Source of the DNA: an uncultured Geobacter sp.
Lineage (GTDB): Bacteria > Desulfobacterota > Desulfuromonadia > Geobacterales > Geobacteraceae
Direction of reading: 5' to 3'
Assembly (NCBI GenBank): GCA_937886325.1
Contig: CALABV010000080.1
Coordinates: 1 to 60,374, forward strand
Length of the DNA stretch: 60,374 nt
Shown here: one piece after another, positions 50,775-58,544 of the stretch
How positions within the stretch are numbered: the stretch's first letter is position 1
Layout: the number at the start of each line of letters is the position of its first letter
Notes under the pieces: model-generated
Databases searched by the model: none
The model's input: only the letters and a program-made list of their open reading frames with translations
What the model was told of the DNA's origin: nothing
Program-made: the position numbers and the translations under genes

Positions 50775-51532
50775 AGATAGGCATCGATCTGGGGAGCCGA
50801 AAGGTAAAGTTCGCCCTGGTGGCGGAAGGTCGGGTCGTGCGGCTGGACGACTTTGATACCCTCTCTTTCTACAAGCGCTTCGGCAGAATGCGGGGGGACG
50901 AACTCAGTTTTGATCTCGCGGGATCGGGGCTGTTCTCCCCGTCAGAGCTTGCGGTCGCGTCCGTTGTCGCCACCGGGTACGGACGCAACACCCTCAACCT
51001 CACCGGGGCGAGGGTCGTTTCAGAGATCCGCGCCCATGTGGCCGGGGCGCTTTTTCAGACCGGCCTCAGGGATTTCACTCTCCTGGATATGGGTGGACAG
51101 GATACCAAGGTCGCCCTTGTTCGTGACAGCGTCCTCCAGGATTTTGTCATGAACGACAAGTGTGCGGCCAGCAGCGGCCGCTACCTGGAGAATATGGCGG
51201 CCATCCTTGAGGTGGATCTCGACGAGCTTTCGACCCACTGGAAGGATCCGGTACGGCTTGACGCAACCTGCGGTATCTTTGGAGAGTCGGAACTCATCGG
51301 CCAGATATTGCGCGGATACCCGGTTGCCCGTCTCTGCGCCGGAGTGAACCAGACCCTGGTAAAAAGGGTGATCCCCATGCTGCGGCGTTTCCCGTCGGAT
51401 CGGATCGTGCTGACCGGCGGAGTGGCCCGCAATGGGGCACTGGTACGGCTGCTGGAGGATGAAGGCTGTGAGGTTGCCGTGCCGGAGCATCCTCAGCATA
51501 ATGGCGCCATCGGCTGCGCCGTGCTCCGGTAG
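50771..51532 (+). CDS. BcrAD/BadFG-type ATPase, activator of the dehydratase-like protein
   Basis: The 253-residue protein is an ASKHA-fold ATPase of the HgdC/CompA type. It has 'GIDLGSRKVKFAL' (phosphate 1), 'LLDMGGQDTKVA' (phosphate 2), C131 ('NDKCAASSGRYLE') and C167 ('DATCGIFGESELI') for the [4Fe-4S] shared between two subunits, and 'VLTGGVARN' (adenosine). It would hydrolyse ATP to push one low-potential electron into the preceding protein. Start is GTG, overlapping it by 4 bp. Confidence 0.88.
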   Translation: MKIGIDLGSRKVKFALVAEGRVVRLDDFDTLSFYKRFGRMRGDELSFDLAGSGLFSPSELAVASVVATGYGRNTLNLTGARVVSEIRAHVAGALFQTGLRDFTLLDMGGQDTKVALVRDSVLQDFVMNDKCAASSGRYLENMAAILEVDLDELSTHWKDPVRLDATCGIFGESELIGQILRGYPVARLCAGVNQTLVKRVIPMLRRFPSDRIVLTGGVARNGALVRLLEDEGCEVAVPEHPQHNGAIGCAVLR

Positions 51533-51546
51533 TTCGGGGAAAGAGG

Positions 51547-51822
51547 ATGAAAATCTTCCCGAAAGACTGGCTTTTCCTAACCCTGGTCGGCGCCGTACTG
51601 GCCTTTGTATTTCTGATTTCCGGGGAAGAGACGACAAAAAGAGTACCCTTTGACGAGACTCACCGCCCCATGTATGAAGTCTTGCGGTCGACCGGCAGCA
51701 AAGTGAAAGCGGAAGAGGGGTGCGAAGCCTGCCACAACGCTGCAAAAATCCCCTTCCCCAAGGACCACCCCCCCAAGAATCGTTGCCTCTTCTGCCATAA
51801 GATGAAACGGCCGACGCCATGA
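51547..51822 (+). CDS. Small membrane-anchored diheme cytochrome c
   Basis: The 91-residue protein has one N-terminal hydrophobic helix (8-24), which is an anchor or uncleaved signal, and two haem c sites CEACH (59-63) and CLFCH (80-84). Additional histidines (H39, H74) could be axial ligands. It should face the periplasm and pass electrons. It follows the activator ATPase by 14 bp and overlaps the next gene by 4 bp. Small multihaem cytochromes are usual in Geobacter-type bacteria; the operon context is not. Confidence 0.85.
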   Translation: MKIFPKDWLFLTLVGAVLAFVFLISGEETTKRVPFDETHRPMYEVLRSTGSKVKAEEGCEACHNAAKIPFPKDHPPKNRCLFCHKMKRPTP

Positions 51823-52397
51823 GCGTTCTCAATCTGACACGTGAACTGGAATCCCTGGTGGCGGACATTGTCCGCCGTGTCGATGCGCTGCGCCATATCG
51901 ATCCCGCACGGGTCCTGATCTGCGTTGCCTCCACTCGCGGCAATGGAATTCACGGAACGTTCGCGAAGATACACCCCCTCCGCTTCCGGGGTGGAGAAAG
52001 CTCCATCCAGGTGAAGCGAGGCCGCAAGACCTGCACCTGTTCCATGCCGGCCGTCATCTACGGAGGGATAGAGATGCTGTATGTCGTCTACTTTCTCGTG
52101 CCCCGGTTTTTCGATCTTCCGCTGAGGGAAAAGCTGACCACTATCTTTCACGAGCTTTACCATATTTCACCCTCTTTCGATGGGGATATTCGTCGGTTTT
52201 CCGGCAGGAATTACGCTCACGGCTCTTCCCGGAAACGCTACAATGCATTGATGGCCGGGTTCGTGGACGAGTACCTGCGCTTGTTCGATCCCGTCCTTCC
52301 CGATTTTCTGCTCTGTGACATGACGGGTCTTCGCGAGCGCTACCGGACTATCGTGGGTAGAAGGTTTCCTGCCCCGAAGATTCGGATTCAGTGCTGA
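51819..52397 (+). CDS. Putative HExxH metallopeptidase-like protein
   Basis: The 192-residue protein has the zinc-site motif FHELYHI (HExxH) near residues 109-115. It is followed by 'GRNYAHGSSRKRYNALMAGFVDEYL', where a later His/Glu could complete the metal site. 'KTCTCSMPAVI' supplies two cysteines. This resembles small zincin-like 'putative metallopeptidase' families, some phage-related, but no substrate is known. No signal peptide, so cytoplasmic. ATGA overlap with the cytochrome gene; recG follows 20 bp later. Confidence 0.65.
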   Translation: MSVLNLTRELESLVADIVRRVDALRHIDPARVLICVASTRGNGIHGTFAKIHPLRFRGGESSIQVKRGRKTCTCSMPAVIYGGIEMLYVVYFLVPRFFDLPLREKLTTIFHELYHISPSFDGDIRRFSGRNYAHGSSRKRYNALMAGFVDEYLRLFDPVLPDFLLCDMTGLRERYRTIVGRRFPAPKIRIQC

Positions 52398-52417
52398 AAC
52401 CGGAAGGTGGGTTTTCA

Positions 52418-54721
52418 ATGATCGTTCTCAAAGTCGACGCGGGCGGAGCGCTCAGATTGCCCGACGATGTTCTGGAGACACTGGGGCTGAAGGCGGGTGA
52501 TGAAGTCCTGATTGAGGTGCGTGACGGCAAAGGGGTCCTTTCTCCTGCTCCATCGGTTTCGGACCCCGGATGCGGGAACGCGTTGCAGAGAGCAGTCAAC
52601 CGAAAGAATCTTGAGACACCGATCCGTTTCATCAAGGGGGTCGGCCCGAAGATGTCCGTTCTCCTGGCGAGAAAGGGGATAACGACCGTCGAGGATGCCC
52701 TGTACCTCCTCCCGAACCGCTATGAAGACCGTCGGAGGCTGCGCACGATTGCCGAGTTGCGACCGGGATGCAGCGAGGTCTTTTCCGCGGTGGTGCGGAG
52801 CGCGGAATCGGTTTCCGCCAAAGGGGGGAGACGGTTCTTCGAGGCGGTGGCGGGAGACGACAGCGGAACCATCGTCATGAAGTGGTTCAACTTCAATCCC
52901 CGCTACATGAAGGGGATATGGAAGATTGGAAAGAGGGGAATATTCACCGGCGAGATCGTACAGTACGGTTCGCGTCGCGAGATTCATCATCCTGAAGCTG
53001 ACTGGCTCGACGACGACGCCGACCTTGCCGCAATCATGGCCGCTGATCCCGTCAACTTCGGGCGCACCGTCCCCGTGTATCCCCTTACCGAAGGTCTCCA
53101 GCAGAAAGCCCTGCGCAGAGTGTTGAAAAGCGTGGTCGACTCCTATGCCCCGGCGGTCTGCAGCTTTGTCCCACCGGAGATCCTCAAGCGTCAATCCCTG
53201 CTGTTGCTTTCCGATGCGCTCCGTGAGGTGCACTTTCCCGGAAGCGAAACCGATATCGCCCCCCTGAATGGTCGAGTCACACAGGCCCACCGGACCCTCG
53301 CCTTTGACGAATTCTTTTTCCTCCAGCTCGGATTGGCCATGAAGAGGCACGGGGCCTCCCTTGAGGAGGGAATCTCTTTCCGGGTCACCCACAAGTACAC
53401 CCGCCCCCTTCTGAAGACCCTGCCGTTTTCTCTTACCGCCGCGCAGAAGCGGGTTCTTACCGAGATCAAGGATGATATGGCAGGCTCCCATCCCATGCAC
53501 CGCCTGGTACAGGGTGACGTTGGCAGCGGCAAGACCGTCGTTGCGCTCCTGGCAGCACTGCTTGCGGTGGAAAACGAATGCCAGACCGCCATCATGGCGC
53601 CGACCGAGATTCTCGCCGAGCAACACTATCTGACTATCCGCCGTTCCTGCGAACATCTTGGAATTCCTATCGCGCTCCTCACGTCAGGTGTCGCGGGCAA
53701 AGAACGGGCCGCGGTGATGAATGCGATAGCATCAGGGGAGGTGAAGATTGTCATCGGCACCCACGCGGTCATCCAGGAGAAAGTGGAATTCGACCGTCTC
53801 GGTCTCGGCATCATCGACGAACAGCATCGCTTCGGCGTCCTTCAGCGGGGGGGCCTCAGGAAAAAGGGCCTGAATCCCCATATCCTGGTCATGACGGCGA
53901 CCCCGATCCCGCGAACCCTTGCCATGACGGTCTACGGCGACCTTTCCCTTTCCGTAATCGACGAGATTCCTCCGGGGAGGAGTCCGGTGACGACCAAAGT
54001 CTGTTCAGAAACCCACCGTTCAAGTGTGTACCGGATGATACGGGAAGAAGTGCGTTCCGGGAGGCAGGCGTATCTTATCTATCCCCTGGTAGAGGAGTCG
54101 GAGAAGTCCGACCTGAAGGCGGCGGTTGCCATGGCTGAACACCTCTCCGCTGATATCTTCCCGCAGTTTCGAGTCGGGCTCCTCCATGGCCGTCTGAAGC
54201 CGGAAGAGAAAGAAGCGGTAATGCGTTCCTTTACGGCCGGTGACATCGACGTCCTTGTGGCGACCACCGTCATAGAGGTCGGTATCGATGTGCCGAATGC
54301 AACCATAATGGTGGTTGAGCATGCCGAACGGTTCGGGTTGTCGCAGCTTCATCAACTGCGGGGAAGGGTAGGAAGGGGCGCCGGCCGGTCACGCTGTATC
54401 CTGCTGGCTGACGGAAAGCTTACATCGGAGGCCGTTCGTCGCTTGCGGGTAATGGAAGAGACGACAGACGGTTTTCGTATCGCGGAGGCGGACCTGGAGT
54501 TGCGCGGGCCAGGGGACTATCTTGGTACCCGACAGGCCGGGCTTCCCGATTTCCGGGTGGCAAGCATTCTCCGCGACGGCCGGATTCTGGAGGAGGCTCG
54601 ATCGGAGGCGTTTTCAATTGTGGAGCGAGATCCGAGATTGTCGTCAGAGGAGAATGCCCTTCTGCGGGAGGAGCTCCTGAGGCGGTGGGGGGGTCGACTG
54701 GAACTTGCGGGGATTGCCTGA
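52418..54721 (+). CDS. recG: ATP-dependent DNA helicase RecG with N-terminal AbrB-like domain
   Basis: RecG remodels stalled replication forks and Holliday junctions. Residues about 70-767 match RecG: the wedge domain ('FIKGVGPKMSVLLARKGITTVEDALYLLPNRYEDRR'), Walker A GDVGSGKT, DEQHRFG, TATPIPRT, and the C-terminal 'VIEVGIDVPNATIMVVEHAERFGLSQLHQLRGRVGRG'. The first roughly 45 residues ('MIVLKVDAGGALRLPDDVLETLGLKAGDEVLIEV') are a swapped-hairpin AbrB/MazE-type DNA-binding domain, an unusual addition. The ATG at 52418 includes it; the frame continues from there into RecG with no stop. It is last in the operon. Confidence 0.92.
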   Translation: MIVLKVDAGGALRLPDDVLETLGLKAGDEVLIEVRDGKGVLSPAPSVSDPGCGNALQRAVNRKNLETPIRFIKGVGPKMSVLLARKGITTVEDALYLLPNRYEDRRRLRTIAELRPGCSEVFSAVVRSAESVSAKGGRRFFEAVAGDDSGTIVMKWFNFNPRYMKGIWKIGKRGIFTGEIVQYGSRREIHHPEADWLDDDADLAAIMAADPVNFGRTVPVYPLTEGLQQKALRRVLKSVVDSYAPAVCSFVPPEILKRQSLLLLSDALREVHFPGSETDIAPLNGRVTQAHRTLAFDEFFFLQLGLAMKRHGASLEEGISFRVTHKYTRPLLKTLPFSLTAAQKRVLTEIKDDMAGSHPMHRLVQGDVGSGKTVVALLAALLAVENECQTAIMAPTEILAEQHYLTIRRSCEHLGIPIALLTSGVAGKERAAVMNAIASGEVKIVIGTHAVIQEKVEFDRLGLGIIDEQHRFGVLQRGGLRKKGLNPHILVMTATPIPRTLAMTVYGDLSLSVIDEIPPGRSPVTTKVCSETHRSSVYRMIREEVRSGRQAYLIYPLVEESEKSDLKAAVAMAEHLSADIFPQFRVGLLHGRLKPEEKEAVMRSFTAGDIDVLVATTVIEVGIDVPNATIMVVEHAERFGLSQLHQLRGRVGRGAGRSRCILLADGKLTSEAVRRLRVMEETTDGFRIAEADLELRGPGDYLGTRQAGLPDFRVASILRDGRILEEARSEAFSIVERDPRLSSEENALLREELLRRWGGRLELAGIA

Positions 54722-54741
54722 AAGGAAAAAGGAAAGTGAAT

Positions 54742-54777
54742 AAAAAAACCCGCCGGGAAATGACCGGCGGGTTTTTT
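54742..54777 (+). terminator. Rho-independent terminator after recG
   Basis: A-rich stretch, then CCCGCCGG and CCGGCGGG forming an 8-bp stem with a 7-base loop, followed by six T. The A and T runs extend the stem and make it work in both directions, so it may also end the converging cspA transcript. Confidence 0.95.
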
Positions 54778-54806
54778 CGTGCCTGATGGAACAGCCGGAA
54801 AGGATG

Positions 54807-55007
54807 TTACATCTTCTTGACGTTGGCGGCCTGGAGCCCCTTGGGGCCGCTGACCACATCAAAGGTTACCTGCTCGCCTTCAGCGAGGGTCTTGAAGCCA
54901 TCAGCCGCGATGGCGGAGAAGTGTACGAATACGTCTTCGCCGTTCTCCTGCTCGATGAAACCGAACCCCTTTGCGTCATTAAACCATTTCACTTTACCCT
55001 GAGCCAT
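54807..55007 (-). CDS. cspA: Cold-shock protein (CspA family)
   Basis: The 66-residue single OB-fold protein has RNP1 'KGFGFI' and RNP2 'VFVHFSAI', the nucleic-acid-binding motifs, and begins 'QGKVKWFNDAKGFGFI'. It binds RNA or single-stranded DNA and melts RNA structure in the cold or in growth transitions. AAAGGAGGTAGG precedes the ATG. The promoter at 55168-55196 implies a leader of about 150 bases, as in cold-inducible csp mRNAs. Confidence 0.97.
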   Translation of the reverse strand: MAQGKVKWFNDAKGFGFIEQENGEDVFVHFSAIAADGFKTLAEGEQVTFDVVSGPKGLQAANVKKM

Positions 55008-55167
55008 TTTCCTACCTCCTTTCTTGCTTCCGGAACTTCAGTCCCGAAATTTCACGGAACGCTTCATCTAAGTTTCCGGAGTCTTGAGGCAGAAAAACAC
55101 CGAGGTGAAGACCACTTCGTCGTGCTTTCTCTACTCAGCGATAACTTCCGAAACTTACTTAGGCTAT

Positions 55168-55196
55168 GAGATATCAAGGAGCAAGGGAGTTGTCAA
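55168..55196 (-). promoter_or_regulatory. Sigma-70-type promoter of cspA
   Basis: On the minus strand, TTGACA (55196-55191), a 17-bp spacer and TATCTC (55173-55168). Predicted start is about 55160, roughly 150 bases before the cspA ATG. Confidence 0.65.
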
Positions 55197-55235
55197 GCAA
55201 TTTTTCTTGTGATGGAATAATCTTTCCGCAAAAAT

Positions 55236-56264
55236 TTAGAATGTGTTTATTCTCCTGATGAAGGCCAGGAGAAGGCCGTAGTGACGGTGGTCGAATCGCA
55301 GGGAAATCCTGTGGAGTTTCAGAAGGTCCGGCTCATCCGATTCCTCCGGCAAAGGGGAGCAGGAACAGATGCGCGAACCCGGCATGCGCAATTCGGGAAA
55401 CTCGTCCTCAAGGCTTTTGAGGTTTTCTTTCGTCAGTTCCCTCGTCAATCGAAGGATAAGGTGGCCGTTGATAAACCGAAGGGAATGGTAATTCCGGTAA
55501 AAATCCTCGATGACCCTGACAGCCTCATCCTCGTTCGGGGTGATGGTGAAGATGGAAAAGTCCTCTCCCGAAATGAAGCCTTTTCCCAGCAGGCATTCTT
55601 TTACGAATTCCAGCCAGGTTTTCCAATACCCGTCCTCATCATCGACGAGGACCAGGGGTTTCGGAGATGTCTTGCCGGTCTGGATGAGGGTAAATACCTC
55701 CATGGCTTCATCCAGTGTGCCGAACCCGCCGGGAAAGACCGCGATGGCATCGGTCTCTTTGACAAACGCGACTTTGCGGGTGAAAAAATACTTGTAGGTT
55801 ATCAGCCGGGGGTTTGCCAGCATGACATAGTTCGGAGCCTGTTCATAGGGGAGTCTGATGTTGACGGCATAAGAGTTCTCGGCGCCGGCGCCTTCATTTC
55901 CGGCCTCCATGATCCCCCCTCCTCCTCCGGTGATAATCATGTATCCTTGTTCAGCGAGGCCTCTGCTGAACCTGACGCACTTTTCGAACATGGGGTCGTC
56001 ACGTTCGGTTCGCGCCGATCCGAAGATGGTGACCTTTTTTCGGTTACGCCCCGGAGCAAACACCTTGTTTGTATAGCGCATCTCCTTCATGGTGTTGCCG
56101 AGCAGTTTCAGATCGGCGGGATAATCGCTTTCCTGGCCCGCCTTGAGCGCCGTGATAATCATTTCTCGAATGAAAGCGGGATGGTGGATATCACCCACTC
56201 TCTCAAGGAGGTCGTCGATTACCGAATCGATTTCGCCGTTGTCGCGCGTAAAGGTAAGTTCCAT
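55236..56264 (-). CDS. LOG-family (TIGR00730) Rossmann-fold protein
   Basis: The 342-residue protein has the lysine-decarboxylase-like/LOG fold: 'VTIFGSARTERDD', 'YMIITGGGGGIMEAGNEGA' and the signature PGGFGTLDEAMEVFTLIQTGK. Canonical LOG proteins are cytokinin-nucleotide phosphoribohydrolases acting on AMP-type substrates; the bacterial role may be nucleotide salvage or clean-up (YgdH/PpnN-like). It is longer than plant LOG (about 215), with extra N- and C-terminal regions like PpnN but shorter than it. The ATG at 56262-56264 follows AAAGGAGAACT. Confidence 0.85.
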   Translation of the reverse strand: MELTFTRDNGEIDSVIDDLLERVGDIHHPAFIREMIITALKAGQESDYPADLKLLGNTMKEMRYTNKVFAPGRNRKKVTIFGSARTERDDPMFEKCVRFSRGLAEQGYMIITGGGGGIMEAGNEGAGAENSYAVNIRLPYEQAPNYVMLANPRLITYKYFFTRKVAFVKETDAIAVFPGGFGTLDEAMEVFTLIQTGKTSPKPLVLVDDEDGYWKTWLEFVKECLLGKGFISGEDFSIFTITPNEDEAVRVIEDFYRNYHSLRFINGHLILRLTRELTKENLKSLEDEFPELRMPGSRICSCSPLPEESDEPDLLKLHRISLRFDHRHYGLLLAFIRRINTF

Positions 56265-56526
56265 GATTCCGGGAGTTCTCCTTTGAAAATGGTGACGAAT
56301 TATAGCATTTCGCGGTTCAGCTGACAAACGTGAACCCTGATTTTTATTATTTAATTTGATTTCTCGGAGCGATTTGTTTAAATTGTGCCTTTAGTTACAA
56401 CTGCTTCGGTGATTTTCGCGGTGGTTTTGCGTCGATAGTGCATACGGCGCATTCATTGTTTTCATTTGATACGTGTCACGCGGCGGCTTGTCACAAAAGA
56501 AACGAAAGATGAAAGGAATCGAACTG

Positions 56527-57813
56527 ATGGGGAAGACAACAGCTGAAAAGATTTTTGCCGGCCATCTGGTTGATGAGCCGTTTCCCGGTGCCAAGGTTCT
56601 CCGGCTTGACGTGGTCATGTGCCATGAGATAACCACGCCCATCGCCATTGCCGATCTGGTTGCGCGGGGAAAGGATCGGGTTTTCGACCCGAAGAAGATC
56701 AAGGCGGTCATCGACCACGTTACCCCCAGCAAGGACAGCAAGACAGCAACCCAGGCAAAAATCCTGCGCGATTGGGCGCGACGTCAGAGCATACCCGACT
56801 TCTTCGACGTGGGGGCCAACGGCGTCTGCCATGCCCTGTTTCCGGAAAAGGGCTTCATCCGTCCGGGGTACACCATCATCATGGGTGACTCCCATACCTG
56901 CACCCACGGGGCTTTCGGCGCGTTTGCCGCCGGCGTGGGCACCACGGACCTGGAGGTGGGGATTCTGAAGGGTGTCTGCGCCTTCCGCGAGCCGAAGACG
57001 ATCCGCATCAACCTCAACGGCGCCCTGCCGAAGGGGGTATACGCCAAGGACGTGATTCTTCATGTTATCAGCCGGCTCGGGGTAAACGGAGCCACCGACC
57101 GCGTCATGGAGTTCCGGGGACCGGTTGTGGATGCCATGACCATGGAGTCGCGCATGACCCTCACCAATATGGCCATCGAGGCCGGTGGGACCTCGGGCAT
57201 CTGCATGCCGGACCGGGTGACGGTGGAGTACCTGTGGCCGTTCATCCAGGGTGAGTTCCCCTCAAAGGAGGCCGCCGTCGACGAGTACCGGAAATGGTGG
57301 TCCGATGAGGACGCCGTCTACGACAAGGTATTCGATTTCGACGTTTCCGAATTGGAACCGCTGGTTACCTTCGGCTATAAGCCCGACCAGGTGAAAACGG
57401 TCACGGAGATGGCCGGGACGCCCGTTGATCAGGTGTACCTCGGCTCCTGCACCAACGGGCGCCTGGAAGACCTGCGCGTCGCCGCGGGCATGCTCAAGGG
57501 AAGGAAGATTGCCCCGACTGTGCGGGCAATTCTCTCGCCTGCTACCCCGAAGATATTCCAGGATGCCCTGAAAGAAGGGCTCATCGAAATTTTCATGGAA
57601 GCAGGATTCTGCGTGACCAACCCCACCTGCGGCGCCTGTCTCGGCATGAGCACCGGCGTCCTGGCTGAGGGCGAGGTATGCGCGGCCACCACGAATCGCA
57701 ACTTTCAGGGACGGATGGGCAAGGGGGGAATGGTTCATCTCCTGTCTCCCGCGAGCAGCGCCGCCGCGGCCATTGAAGGCAAGATAGCGGATCCCAGGAA
57801 GTATCTGCCCTGA
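56527..57813 (+). CDS. leuC: 3-isopropylmalate dehydratase large subunit
   Basis: LeuC with LeuD isomerises 2- to 3-isopropylmalate in leucine synthesis and can also process citramalate for isoleucine. The 428-residue protein has the aconitase-type 'GDSHTCTHGAFGAFAAGVG' and the cluster cysteines in 'LGSCTNGRLEDLRVAAG' and 'NPTCGACLGMSTGVLAEGE'. Its length and motifs fit the shorter archaeal/anaerobe-type LeuC rather than the roughly 466-residue E. coli form. Start is the ATG at 56527 after AAAGGAAT; an in-frame ATG at 56509 is possible. leuD follows 64 bp later. A homoaconitase role is less likely here. Confidence 0.92.
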   Translation: MGKTTAEKIFAGHLVDEPFPGAKVLRLDVVMCHEITTPIAIADLVARGKDRVFDPKKIKAVIDHVTPSKDSKTATQAKILRDWARRQSIPDFFDVGANGVCHALFPEKGFIRPGYTIIMGDSHTCTHGAFGAFAAGVGTTDLEVGILKGVCAFREPKTIRINLNGALPKGVYAKDVILHVISRLGVNGATDRVMEFRGPVVDAMTMESRMTLTNMAIEAGGTSGICMPDRVTVEYLWPFIQGEFPSKEAAVDEYRKWWSDEDAVYDKVFDFDVSELEPLVTFGYKPDQVKTVTEMAGTPVDQVYLGSCTNGRLEDLRVAAGMLKGRKIAPTVRAILSPATPKIFQDALKEGLIEIFMEAGFCVTNPTCGACLGMSTGVLAEGEVCAATTNRNFQGRMGKGGMVHLLSPASSAAAAIEGKIADPRKYLP

Positions 57814-57877
57814 GAAGGAGTGTTGGGTTTCCAGCCCAATCAGCAAAATCAACCATACGAAGAACAGGAGATGATGT

Positions 57878-58405
57878 ATGAAAACCTTTGGCGGTCCCGT
57901 ACTGTTTCTTGACCGTGACGACATAAATACCGATGAGATTATTCCGGCGCGCTATCTTACGGAAATAACAAAACAAGATCTGAAACCCTATATCCTGGAA
58001 GACCTGAAGCTTGCCGGGTTCGACCCGAAGGGAGACACGACGAAACAGGCGCGGGTGATAGTGACCCGGGCCAATTTCGGATGCGGTTCCTCCCGCGAAC
58101 ATGCCCCGTGGGTCCTGGAAGTCAACGGGATCACGGTCGTCGTGGCCGAATCCTTTGCCCGCATCTTCCGCCAGAATATGTTCAACTGCGGCATGGCTGC
58201 CATCGAGCTTCCCAAACCGGTTATCGACACCCTTTTCTCCTTCCAGGGGTGCGCCGATGCCACCGTTTCACTCGACCTTGCGGGACAGACGCTTACTATC
58301 AGGGGGAGCGGCAGGGAAGAATCCTTTTCCTTTGAAATCGCTCCTTTTGACAAGGCGCTTGTTCTGGCCGGCGGCTGGGTCGATTACGCCGATACGAAAT
58401 ACTGA
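57878..58405 (+). CDS. leuD: 3-isopropylmalate dehydratase small subunit
   Basis: The 175-residue swivel domain pairs with LeuC. It has 'LFLDRDDINTDEIIPARYL' and the substrate-recognition motif FGCGSSREHAPW (about 68-79). The length matches the short archaeal-type LeuD. AGGAGATG precedes the ATG. The leader between leuC and leuD is 64 bp without a terminator, so they are co-transcribed. Confidence 0.95.
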   Translation: MKTFGGPVLFLDRDDINTDEIIPARYLTEITKQDLKPYILEDLKLAGFDPKGDTTKQARVIVTRANFGCGSSREHAPWVLEVNGITVVVAESFARIFRQNMFNCGMAAIELPKPVIDTLFSFQGCADATVSLDLAGQTLTIRGSGREESFSFEIAPFDKALVLAGGWVDYADTKY

Positions 58406-58544
58406 GTGTTCCGCGGTTTTTTCGCCGCATGCCCGCTCCGCCCGTTTCCGGAGATATGCGGCGTGTTTCTTCCCCCCTCACTCTTCGGAAGACAGGGAAA
58501 TGTCGCAGCCCGTTATTGTAGGCAAAGGTCGCGGGAATGAGTCC

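Noticed and set aside
49791..51532. Double-cubane cluster protein and its reductase
   Set aside because: The dehydratase-like protein has only three cysteines, too few to hold a double-cubane cluster in one subunit.
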